A DNA stretch of 64,000 nt, from positions 21,328,001 to 21,392,000 of the forward strand of contig OZ316893.1 of the NCBI GenBank assembly GCA_973895155.1, written 5' to 3'. This document shows positions 49,801 to 60,808 of this stretch, piece by piece. The stretch is from Marsupella aquatica (taxonomy: Eukaryota; Marchantiophyta). How positions within the stretch are numbered: position 1 is the first letter of the stretch; the number at the start of each line of letters is the position of its first letter. The notes below the pieces were generated by a model. That model ran no database searches. It was not told the DNA's origin and saw only the letters and a list, made by a program, of their open reading frames with translations. The translations under genes were made by a program, and so were the position numbers.

Positions 49801-49888
49801 AGATCGACGAGGTTAGTGGCGCTGAGTTGTCCTAGTCTGGGCGGAAGCTGGATTCTTGGAAGAAGTCGAGGAACCGCTTTTATTGTGA
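46831..49888. other. Intergenic and 5' side of the DENN gene
   Basis: 46.8-47.6 kb is AT-rich with no gene. 47.62-47.87 kb has short repeats of a TATTACnnnnTATTA type. At 48013-48052 a 14-bp unit around CTCCACGAGCAAAT is repeated about three times. From 48.3 to 49.88 kb the composition resembles a transcribed leader: GC-balanced, with several good splice-like sites and a TATATATA at about 48783. A stop codon lies immediately upstream of the DENN start. A non-coding first exon and a leader intron are plausible but not resolvable from sequence alone. Confidence 0.4.
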
Positions 49889-52800
49889 ATGAAGTATGTA
49901 ATGGCCGAGAGACAGGATGTCAGTGATCTGGACCCGGGTAGAGTGCCGACTCAACTCCCTCAAACAACTGAACAAAAAGCTCGGGCAGCAGTGGCGGCAG
50001 CCGCAGCGGTTCGCCCGCGCCCATCCATTGTTGTCTCGTCCAACGAACGGGGCGCTAACAACAAAGATCATGGATGGCGGAGACAAATACAGAAAGCCCT
50101 GCATTGGGGCCCTAATACGCGAGAGCGCGAAAGAAGGAATTTGTTCAATCCTGAAGTATTGACTCGCCAAAAACGTCAATGGAGTGAAATGCAATTGCGA
50201 ACTTTGGTAACCTCATAGCTCTGGCTCTCAAATGTAGAAATGCGTTGACTTTATTTACCTTCTTGTTTTGGTGTTCCATTTTTTGTGGATGACTGGGTTT
50301 GTTTTTTTACCAAGTACGTGCTCTGGTGTGGAAAGTTTATTTGCTCTGACTCCTTTAGATATTTTTCAATGGCGGCCGGTCATCTTTCTTTTTCTGTCCT
50401 TCGTCGTCAGTTTGGTACTCTCCCTTTCACTCCCGTCGTCTGTGTATCACTCTGACGCTGTGGGTAGTACTTCTGACGTCTGTGTATCACTCTGACGCTG
50501 TGGGTAGTACATCTGACAGGAGAAAAAGCAGTTGAAGCTGGAACGGCCTTGCTTCTTTGAGCATTTTGTAGTGGTAGGGTTGCATCCCAGCGCAAATGTG
50601 GAGGCGACAGAGGTTGCTTTTGCTAAGAAGAAGGCTTGGCAAAGGCACCCGGAGAGAGCCGAGTGGCTTGGAAATGATGCTGCAAAGAACCGAGGCAGAG
50701 GCCCAACTCAACCCACTTTGCAGCCTCAGGTGCCGGTTTCATCCTTGTACCCTGGCAGAATTCGGGGTGGAACTTTAGATCCGTACTTTGAGGGTTGCTG
50801 ATTTTTGGGAATAACATTCGAAATGTTGATGCCTTCGGTTTGCAGGTACTGTTTAAGTATCCCCCGGGAAAGCGCCTTCCATTGAAAAGCAAGGATCTTC
50901 CGGCATTCTGCTTTCCGAGCGGAGTTGAGGTGACTATTGCCTGCACTGGATAACATTTGGGGTGCCTTGTTAGCAGAGTGTCACAGACCGGGATTTACCC
51001 AGTTTTAATCCATATAAAAAGTAAACGTACTTGGAAAATCCTGCTTACCGTTTGTCAATCAAGCTGTTAATCTCTTAGTGAATTGCGATTCTCTTTGAAC
51101 ATGTTTAAGTATATCTGGCTCATGATTACACTATCTGTTTTTCTCTTATGCAGGCCCGTCTTATGGAGCGGACTCCCTCGATGAGCGATCTCAACGAGAT
51201 AATGTACGGTCAGGTACGTCACTTAATTGTAGGAATGAAGTGACGGGGTTTACCTTAACCTGGCGTTTTACTACCCAGATGATTTTGGGTTTACCCTGTT
51301 CTGTGGAACGGACTCTCTCGTTCTGCTAGTCATTGGATGTTTGGAGTCTAAATGCATGTCCATGTTAATGAGTCCAGTATGGAAATACTACGGTCCTTCG
51401 GAAGCTTCGAGATATCGCTTGAACTCGGTCGTTCATTCCATTGCTGCAGACGTTGTAATGAACACATTTTATTTCGTGTTTCTTCTTGCAGAGCCATCAA
51501 AAGAGGGATGATCAATCGTTCATTTTTCTATTGAAGGTGCGGTGAATGTGATAGATGACCAATCGTTCATTTACCTCCTGGTGAATGTGATAGAAGACAC
51601 TATACTACACTGCAATGAATGACTTAGGCTACAGAACTTAATTTCTTAGAGTGACAGTTAGCTATTTCCTGAATCCAATGGACATCGCTATCTTTTTGTT
51701 TGGAGTTCTGGAATCCGAACTGTGATAGAGTACGGGAGTCATCTTTAGTTGCAGTCTAAAGTCTTTGTACTGACTCCTACAAAATGTGTTACAGGTTGCT
51801 GACAATGTGACACTATATGGAGTATGTGTGCTTGTCCCTGAAATTGTCCAGCGGTTACCTGGCATTTTAGCTATGAATACAGCAGTGTCACCTCCTCAGT
51901 CCCCACCAAGCCGATTCCTAGTCTCAGCTCCTCGCTGCTATTGCTTTCTGACAAGGATGCCATTTTTCAATCTTCATTTCGAAGTTCTAAACAGGTATAT
52001 TATCCTGCCTATCCTTCAGACTAAAATGCACATCACGATGGGTCAGCTGGGCTATGGGATTGCCATAATGAAGGTCCTCAAACTTTGCTATGTTGCGCGT
52101 CAGCATGCGTAATTCTAACGCATGAGAATCAATGATTATATCTAGCATCGGAAGTATTTCTGATTATGGACCAAATTATCGGCAACTGATTTGCGATTGG
52201 TCGTGTGTTTCGTGGAACAGCATAATTGCTCAGGAGCGCCTGGATAGAATAACACAATGTGTCAGTGAAATGGCATTAGCAGAACATTTGATTTCACCGA
52301 TGGTGAAAGTAGGAAGCAAAGGAAATGGTAAAGTTCCGTCTGAAAATAATGAGGATGACCCAGACGGGTGGATGGATTCTGCTATCCCAGTTGATAGTGT
52401 TATAGGAGCGACGGCAGCTGCGGCAGGTCTAATATCAGAAAAGGAAGTGGTATCCTTTTCTTCGAAGGGTTCAGGTCCGCCGTCACCCTGTAGTCTAGAT
52501 GTTTCGTCTCCCCTAGGAGTGGGCGAAGCTGTTGAAGATGTTTCTCAAGGAAACAAAGTTTTGCAAGGCGAGGAAGTTTCGTCCGAGGACCAAGGAAAGG
52601 AGTCGCTTGCTCCTGTTGTAGAGCCCGAAGTTACTGAGAATGGCGATCATGGGACTACCAATGGGATAGTCCCAGGCCCATCCGACAAGCAGCAAAGAGT
52701 CTTGGGTCACGAGAGGATGGAAAGTTCAGATTCTGTCTACAGGTGAGAATTTTTCTCAAGGTCAAAATCTTTCTTGCGCTGTTTTAACCGGACTGAGCGC

Positions 52801-55800
52801 TGGTGCAGTCCAGTGTCAATGGTAGACTGAGGGAAGGTCGCTTACGACGTGTTGTTCAAGTTTTAAAGAATTGAAGTTTAGGTGAGCAAAAAATTGTCAG
52901 CATTGTTGGGAGAATTGCTCCTGATGTTGGACTAAATGCTCTTATTATGTACCGGGATGTATTCAATTTGCCGAATCTTATACAGCCTTCGGATCGATAT
53001 TGTCTTCCAAGCATCAACGGTGATGAGTGTGAATCGTTCATCTCCACTAAGTTATTTTCAATTAATATTTTACCTTGTATACCAGCAGCGTTTTCGAGAG
53101 TTCTGTGAAGAGCAATGAATCGGATGATGATGTGGGTGACGAAGAAATATCGCCTACATCGGAAGATGACATTTATGGTTCCCGGTCTGTTCTGGCTTGG
53201 GCTGAAGTAAGTGCTATTAGCTTGAAGTGTCGGTATGCTCACCCTTGGAAATTAGCAGGTACATTTGGATGAGTGCATGCGGTCAGTTTGTATATTTTCT
53301 GCAGATCACACTTTCTCTACGTAGTTAAGCCTGAGGTTATTTAGCAAAGTACCAACTACACTGTCTCAAGTATTCTTAGGTAGAAGGTAGGCATACCAGT
53401 TCTCCCCATTCATACAAAATGAGTTGAACGGAGTTGGCCAACCCGTTATTTTCAAAAGACGCAACATTGGGCTAACAAATTCGGAGCCTGTCGTAAGGTC
53501 AATTTGTTACTCTATATGGCTGCTCCTAGTTCCCTGGGTTCGGCTCGCTTATTTGGATAGTAGAAGGTTTAGGCAAGTGTAACTTTTTTCCTTAGCTTAT
53601 TTAGCTTATTTTTTGTTCATTTGGCGAAGCAGTGACTGAGGTCTGGAGTGTTTTGGCCACGGCATTAATCTTTGATTACGGATCAATAGTGTAATTTCTT
53701 AAATGTTGCAGGAGGGACTTGTAAAAGTGGTCATGGAACTCACGAAGTACTTTCACTTTGTCTATTAATGCAGGCCAACAACAATGATTCTTTGCGAATT
53801 GTATGTGCATACCACCGGACACCTGTCCCTGGAAGAGGGTCAAGCATTGTCTTTCAACCCTTAGAACATTTACAGCCAATGCAGTTTTCCAGACGTAAAG
53901 ACCTTCCACTGTCAATGATGGGGTCAAGAATTGTTGATCTTGATGTATGTCGCACAAGCCTGGAGGTGGCCGAGGTGATTATAAACTTCTTACTTCTATC
54001 CTAAAAGGATTTCGACATTCTACTAGCTGTCAAGTACCACTTGTAGCAAAGCCGTCAGCTGTCATGGTGTACATAGTTCATTGAAATCTCCTGGATATTG
54101 ATTTGACATGTGAATTTCTTGGTCCTTTTCTACAGGTTCAAGCAGCTGTAATGGCAGGGGAAGAAGCTATGGCGATCTCAATATGGGCAACAGCTACCCT
54201 TTGTCGAGCTTTGTCTCTGGAAAACGTATGACACATGTTTCTCAACATTTCTTTATACTCATTGCAGGGTCTGTTGCCAAAGAACACTGTGACTTGAGTA
54301 AAGTCTGTCTGGGCATGGAAAGCACGTATTTGCAGAAAAAGCAGTCGCAGTACGCAGATCTGATTCACAATTCTGCCGGGCCACAAGTCTGGCATATCCG
54401 TGCTTCCTTTAAATGCCCGTTGCCAGCTGCAATTAGACCTCTTGATAAGGGAATTAGAAATATATTATATTAATGTTTATGTCCTCCAATTCGTGACATG
54501 AAAACGAAAATAAGTCTTTTGCTCGAAGAGTCTGAATATAGGAACTGAACAGACTCAACTGTCTAGCGGTTTTTGACAATATATCAGATTTAACTTGCTA
54601 AGAAGCTCATCAAGCAAATTCTGCGTCTGCAGGTAATGACAGTTTTTGCGGGAGCTTTGTTAGAGAAGCAGATGGTCGTGATCTGCCCAAATTTGGTAGG
54701 ATTTCTTGAAATAACTTGCTGTTCTCGAATAACTGAAGTGTGCCATCGTAGGCTGTTTGGCTAGCTTAGTACATCTTCTTATTCCAGAATTTGGAGCTTT
54801 CAAGTAGCTGCAATCAAGCTGTTAGTGATGAAATGGCTCTTTCATAAGCAGCTTCATGTCAGGTCAAGCAACGAAATACTATAGAAATTCCATATTCGCA
54901 GGCAACACAAGTGAGATCTCCAAGAAGATGATAAAGTGTGTTTTTTTCGTCTCAACAGGGTGTCTTATCTGCAATAGTGATGGCATTGATTCCCATGGTT
55001 CGACCGTATGAATGGCAAAGTCTGTTGCTTCCGGTAAGCTGTTGTCATGTTTTTGAGGAGTTTCATTATTGTCTTAGAAATTTCTATGGGATGAAACTTG
55101 ATTGAAGTTTAAATGTGAAGTCGCTTTAAATCAAAGAAGTGAGTTACGGAACTATTAACGCGACGTATAAATAGGTTAACGTCCAGTTCCTTACAGTTGA
55201 TTTGCATTGTGGCTCAGATTTTACCCAACAAAATGCTTGACTTTCTGGAGGCGCCTGTCCCTTTTATTGTGAGTGAAGTTGACATTTCTGATGGCATATT
55301 TACGAATGGTTTTACTGGAACGTGTCTCTATTGTTGTGAGCACGTGTGATCCAGAGAGTCAAATCGGGTCAGCGTCGGAAAAAAAATGCTTGCTTAGCAC
55401 TGCAACAGGATTGAAGTTGGAACTGTGGGAGGTCTACTACTTCTCCCGACCTTGGTTTCTCAGATGGGTACTCTTGAATTGTGCCACAGGTTGGTGTCCA
55501 ATACAAGACTCCAGACGTTCGAGCAAAGTCTGCCAATCTAACGCGGGTGAATGTTTACAAAGACAAGGTCAGTAAAGTGATTAAAGTGTGCAGATTCTCG
55601 TCTGGTTTAGGCGATTTAAAGACAAGGTGCTCTTAGAATAGTCGACTGGCCAATTCGCATTTGTTCTCGAATTCCATTAATCAAGTTGTCTCTCAAATTT
55701 GTGGAAGCCCTCGTTGTCAGTGAAATTCAATTCTTTGACCAAGGAATTTGGTGTGCCACTCTTTGAGAATTAAATATTAGTGTGAATGCTTTTGAAGGGA

Positions 55801-57041
55801 ATATTCTTATCAGGATCGTACCGACTGACCTCGTCAACTCGTCTTACAGGTGACCTCGACCTCTATGCCACCGTTACCTCGATATAAAGAACTGGTCTCA
55901 ACTTTGGAACCTCACTATTCAAAATTAGCTGCCGCGAGCAATGTGGCGAGAAAACATCCTATATTCGAGTACAACGATGCTCAGGTATGCACAATGTTTC
56001 GGGATCAATTTTCTTCTGTATCTCTCGATTAGAGATCGCTTTCTACTGCCTTTTTGCTCGTAGTTGTCGCAGTATTCCAGTGAAACCTTAGGTATACTAG
56101 ATTCATGTTTGTGGAACGATGTTTGAGTTTGGGAGGGGAAATGCTGCATCGAATTGCCTGTGAAAGTAGCCTCACAAGCCATCGTATCCAGTAGGACGAG
56201 AGTAATTTCTCTTCCACTGTAGTTAGTTTTGGAGCTGCGATGCCAGCTGCTTGGTTGTTTTGGAATTATGGAAATGGCTTGGCAAGGTTATGTTCGAATA
56301 CAGATACAAATTTGAAGGTGTTCTTCATGCAGGCAGCAGCAGCGGATGGCTTTCTGGCAGTTCTTCGAAATTACTTAGAATCCTTATGTATGGATCTGCG
56401 GACACATACAATTACGAATGTGCAATCCAATGATGACAAGGTAGTTTTGTGTTTCATAGAACGGCACTTCTTGTTTGGGATTTTCTGATATTCGGTGCAA
56501 TCTAATTAGTTGCTGAGTATTTACTCATTTGTCTGCTGATGTGGTTCATTGGAGTCAATTTGATGTTACTGTTAAGACCATCTTGAACGAGTTTTTTACC
56601 ACTTACAATTACATCTGGTCTTAAGTAGGATTTAAAGGGATGGCTATGCCAAAAGCTGGACTTGGTTGTTGGAGGTAGAAAAACCGTTTCAAACCGCTTT
56701 GTGGGAGCAACTCGGTTACTGATGGAAACTGTTATTTATTCCAGGTATCCCTTTTACTGAAAGAAAGTTTTGTAGATTCATTTGGGCATCGAGATCGGCC
56801 ATTTATGAAGGTACTTTCGACGTGAAATTCTCGAACATTGTAGTACGCTCATGACACACTGAAACTAGATATTTTCATTAGGCATTCTTATGTTTCAGCC
56901 TTCGACCGATGCTTCTTTCAGAAGCTGAGGCAAACCTTTCTACTAACTATTCCATTGGTGGTGTCTATCCAGCTATTTGCAGATACACAACAATTCTCAG
57001 TCTACACAGATGCTGTCCTCTCAAGCTATCAACATAGTTAA
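49889..57041 (+). CDS. DENN (AEX-3) domain protein, Rab guanine-nucleotide-exchange-factor-like
   Basis: Eighteen plus-strand exons: 49889-50206, 50520-50729, 50846-50929, 51154-51213, 51492-51536, 51795-51994, 52221-52742, 53089-53206, 53774-53974, 54136-54225, 54633-54695, 54959-55033, 55218-55268, 55490-55567, 55850-55984, 56333-56440, 56745-56810, 56973-57041. All are GT-AG, phases agree, and the product is 830 aa. The start is fixed by an adjacent upstream stop; a second ATG four codons in is also possible. The tripartite DENN module is clear: an upstream part with FFEHFVVVGLHP, FKYPPGKRLPLKSKDL, MERTPSMSDLNE and FLTRMPFF; a central part with FAGALLEKQMVVICPNL, MALIPMVRPYEWQSLLLP and NKMLDFLEAPVPFI; and a downstream part with YLESLCMDLRTHTITNVQSN. 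DENN proteins activate Rab GTPases in membrane traffic. The 174-codon exon 7 and exon 8 form an acidic, Ser-rich, poorly conserved linker. Confidence 0.94.
50438..50517 (+). repeat. 40-bp tandem duplication ending at the DENN intron-1 acceptor
   Basis: The 40 bp at 50438-50477 is repeated at 50478-50517 with one difference (T at 50471, A at 50511). The second copy runs straight into the CAG acceptor at 50517-50519; the first copy continues GACGT and so lacks the AG. The repeated block includes CTGAC words resembling branch-point sequences. Confidence 0.95.
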
Positions 57042-58784
57042 TGGAGACAGTCGCGCAGTCCTATTACGAGGCTCACTTGTACATTAAATTAGAAATCATT
57101 TTTTTTCATAAACCCTTAAAAGGGTGGAATACTCACTAGTTAGGACTCCGCTACGGCTACCTCGGGCAATATTTTGCAATATCTCCGGTAAAATAGACGC
57201 ATTTGTAATGGAGGATGTTCAAGCATTCTACTCTTATTAGGGATCCAAATTTTACGGAGTTCCTGAGGTCGCATGGTAGACAAATTTTGCTGGTTTCAGT
57301 AGGAGGAAGGGAACTGTCTATAGCTGTTTGGGGACGTTACCTGTGTTGACTCCCCATTGATGTATCTTCAGATGCAGTGAATTAAATATCGCGACGGTGA
57401 ATACGCTCCACAAAAGTTGGAGTTTGATGAAGATTTCCATGTGCCAGCGTGTTCCTATAGTTTCTATTCGCGAGACTCGTTGACTTGTGTTCCTTCTTGG
57501 ATTGTTTTGGATCCTACTTTTTTTTATGCTCCTCGTGCGGGTGTTTGAATTTGGAATGAGGTGTATCTGAGATGTCGATCGCAGGACTGAATTGCTTGAC
57601 TGTTTGCTGGTGAGGAAAACAGCGCTGCGACGTTTTCAGTATGAAGAAAGTTCTGGAATCATCTTTGGCTTCGGCTGTTGCATTTTGGCTGAAAAATATG
57701 TGCGGATTTCTCGGTGAAATGCTTCTCTGCAGACCTGCTGCGAATCCACTCCAATGTGTCCTTTTGGAATTGTCGGTGACACAGTGCTGAAGAGTGAATC
57801 AGCGTGAAATGTTGCCAAATCTAAGAATTCATCATTCATCATACCTCGGGTAAGCTTGTCCGAAGCATGAATCTTGATATCGAGATCAAGAAGCCACACT
57901 TAGCTCGGCAGAATAGCTGTTCCAGATGCTACCGCTCTCACTACAACCCTCGCCAAACAAATATCCATTTCAACCCTCCATCTTACCGGAATCCGAGACC
58001 GCCATCTCTCCAGGATGAGGAAGATCAATCAAATTCTAGAGACGCAGGACGAACTGGAAGCCTGAATGAAGAAATTGATGATTCAAAGCAAATCTCATGG
58101 AAGACTCTCCGGATGCACCGAGCTGTGGGTTCTTCCGAAGGATGATTGCACCGTCAGGGTTCGAGATGTCGAATTTGCGTCGTTTCATATTTTGGAGGAC
58201 GGTGATCTTCTTCCTTACGCCTAGAACCTGTTAGTATCCCGACTGCAAGTTGGCTTGCAAGATTTGCACCTCAATAATTGGCCGACTTCCGGCAATTGAT
58301 TGTCGAAGGAGGAGTCCTACTGTAGATCGTCACCGAGATGGTGGAGAACGGAAATAGGAGATTGTGAAGTAGACATTGATAGAATTATGAAACCGAGATC
58401 TACTTCACAGGATGGTGACAAATTGTGTACTCCTTTCGTGCTGAATGAGATTGTGCAATATTTTGTGCACAAACGCTCTATCAATGTGAGAGTATATATA
58501 GCTTTTGTATGCTTCCTGCTCGAACCTGATCGAGCCTACCCTAGGCTGGCAAGCATTCATGCACAAATTCTGCATACCAGAGTGCTGAGAAACACCTCAC
58601 TAAAATGCAAAATGAATGGGGAAGAACACATTTTTTCTTCTGTGCGCAGTTTGTTGTGATATTTATCAATGTCTTTCACTCACTCTGAGCAGAACCCTCA
58701 GTCTCTATTTGCTGCTGGCCACATTGTATGGCAGACTGGTGCAAATGCTCTCTAATGTTGTTCTCTATCATGCCCTGCACTTCT

Positions 58785-60025
58785 TGACTGCATGGTACTA
58801 AAATGATTGTGGACAGGACTGGGGATTAGCTGGAATAGGAGATATCTCCATTTCTAAAATCTGAGTCGTGTTTTGAAGTTTTTGCCTGGTATGTATAGAA
58901 TGAACAGAATGAACAGAAGATGGCTATTCTATTGACGAGTCCCTATTCTATTGACATATCTTTGGCCATCATGACCTTAGTGATTTTTCACTTTGTATTT
59001 TTCAGCTGAGAATGCCTGGTCAAGATTTAGATAAAATTTTCAGTAAGATTCTCCTCTATTTTTACTTAAATTGGTGTAAATAAAATCTATTAGGCAAGTG
59101 TATTAAGGTCCTATTTCCAGAGCGTTACGGGGAATAACTGTCTAAAATAAAGAATGTCTTAGGCCCTTAAGTGGGTTGCCTTATCTATATGATAAAGCGC
59201 AATCAAAACCTACTCCTGGGGCCTACTATATAGAGTGAAACCTCTGGATAGTGACTCTATGGGTATAATGAAAGTGATGACGCAAACAAAAAGCAGGATA
59301 GAGGTAAAGATGAAACAGAAACATAGCATGGAATACTTCTTTATGCAAAGTTTATTTCTCCTCATCCTATTTACCTACAAGGAACTGGTAGGAAAAATGA
59401 ATTTTTCTTCTCATCCCTATTTGCCTTCAAGGAACTGGTAATCAGACTAGTGGTGGCAAACCCTTCGAGGAAGGTCAACGAGTAACACGGCATTGGCGAA
59501 AAAACATACACTTCATTCGGTAGCCGAGGAAGCTTCCTTTGAGTTTCGTGTACCCACAAGCAGTGTCAAGGGCTAATACAAGTGTACTACGGTTTCTTCC
59601 TGTGGGGTTTCAAAACAAAAAAATATTTTATCTTTATCATGTTGTTCTTTGCCCGCACTTCTCGAATGCAAGGTACTGAATTGATTGTGGACCTGGGGAT
59701 CAACTGGAAAAGGAAAGATCTCCTTTCTCTAAATTCTGAGTCCTGTTTTGTAGTTTTTGTCTGGGATGAATAGAATCAACGGAACACGGCTCTTCTACCG
59801 CCAAGACCCCATTCAGTTGGCGCGTCGATCTTTGACATTTTTTGCCATGAGGTCTCCTTTTCATTTCTCGAACCTTGGTGTCAAAACCGTTCTAGCAAGG
59901 CGGAAAAGTAAACCCAACTGAGTACAGCATGATCAATGGCAAAAAAGTACACGCTTCATATGGTACCCGAGGAAGATTCCCAGAGTTTCTTGTGACCAAA
60001 AGCGCTGTCAAGGCCAGCTTTCGTG
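58785..60025. repeat. Two diverged local duplications (about 0.88-kb and 0.44-kb offsets)
   Basis: 58791-59000 is repeated at about 59669-59850. Both contain GGTACTnAAnTGATTGTGG, GGAnAnnAnATCTCCnTTTCTAAA, CTGAGTC and GTTTTG-AGTTTTTG, then ATAGAATnAACnGAA. Separately, 59488-59575 is repeated at about 59931-60020, sharing TGGC-AAAAAA, TACAC-CTTCAT, GGTA-CCGAGGAAG, TTCC, GAGTTTC-TGT and CTGTCAAGG-like words. A smaller tandem copy (CCTA-TTnCCTnCAAGGAACTGGTA) lies at 59368-59440. The copies are diverged and carry no open frame. Confidence 0.7.
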
Positions 60026-60535
60026 TCTTCAGAGCTAAATTATAGCAGATTGAAGAAAAAATGAGCTGTTGCATGCGACATCCTCATTTCCTCGGTCTCT
60101 CTTCCACCGAAGGATTCAATGGCGTTTTGTCAACTCGTGAAAGTGTGGCTGCTGACATACTTGATCTGATGCCTTGCGCACGGGCCCTTTCTGTCGCAGG
60201 ATGTCCCAATGATTTGCTGGAGCAGGACTCTGATTGATGTGCAACAAGCTCGTAGCGGGGGTTCGCCGTAGGATCGAGTGATGTGATGCGTTTCTTCGAT
60301 TCAATCGGTGTGGTGTGTTGCTGCGCGCAGCTACTGGAGGTTTGAGAAAATATCAAGAGCAGGTCAGCTTTAATGGTAGAGAGAGTAGTGTGATCGAGGG
60401 CGTTCGTGAATTTTTGAGAAGGCCATGCCCGGCTTGTTCAAGGATGCGTCTTAGTGTTCGCCGTCGCCGAGTTGTTCGATGTCCTAAAAGTTCTTGGATT
60501 CTGACAACGCACCTATTTGTCAGTTAATTCTGAGG

Positions 60536-60595
60536 TTCCAAAAGCTGAGGTTTATCGTTGATTGTGAGATTCCAAAAGCTGAGGTTTATCGTACC
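60536..60595 (+). repeat. 34-bp-period duplication upstream of the NB-ARC gene
   Basis: The word TTCCAAAAGCTGAGGTTTAT followed by CGT occurs starting at 60536 and again at 60570. It lies about 230 bp upstream of the NB-ARC start codon, in the likely leader or promoter. A looser duplication around CTAGAAACTGCCTGCT and CTAGAAACCGCTTGCT follows at about 60615-60705. Confidence 0.85.
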
Positions 60596-60808
60596 AGAAG
60601 CATATCAATCTGTTCTAGAAACTGCCTGCTGCACATCATTAGTGGGTAGGTTGCTCGTAGTGAAAGCACATCCATTTGCTCCCTAGAAACCGCTTGCTTT
60701 GGATTTGGGAGGTAAGAATTTCTTCTACACCGATGCAGTGAAGGGCAGGTGACGGGTGGAACCAACTCAGAGTCAGATTTGTATCCTTGTTTAAGGCATT
60801 TGTCTGCG

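Larger units (their letters stand above)
57042..60808. other. Intergenic: DENN 3' side, duplicated DNA, leader of the NB-ARC gene
   Basis: 57.04-58.3 kb should start with the DENN 3' untranslated region; a GC-balanced stretch at 57.84-58.15 kb has open frames but no recognisable product. 58.6-60.0 kb is made of two interleaved sets of diverged duplications. From 60.05 kb onward the composition is again transcript-like, with small local duplications at 60536-60595, and may hold the 5' leader of the NB-ARC gene. No gene can be supported. Confidence 0.4.

Noticed and set aside
57840-58145. Plus-strand frame of about 92 codons downstream of the DENN gene
   Set aside because: GC-balanced and open, but low in hydrophobic pattern and without any motif; more likely leftover transcribed DNA.
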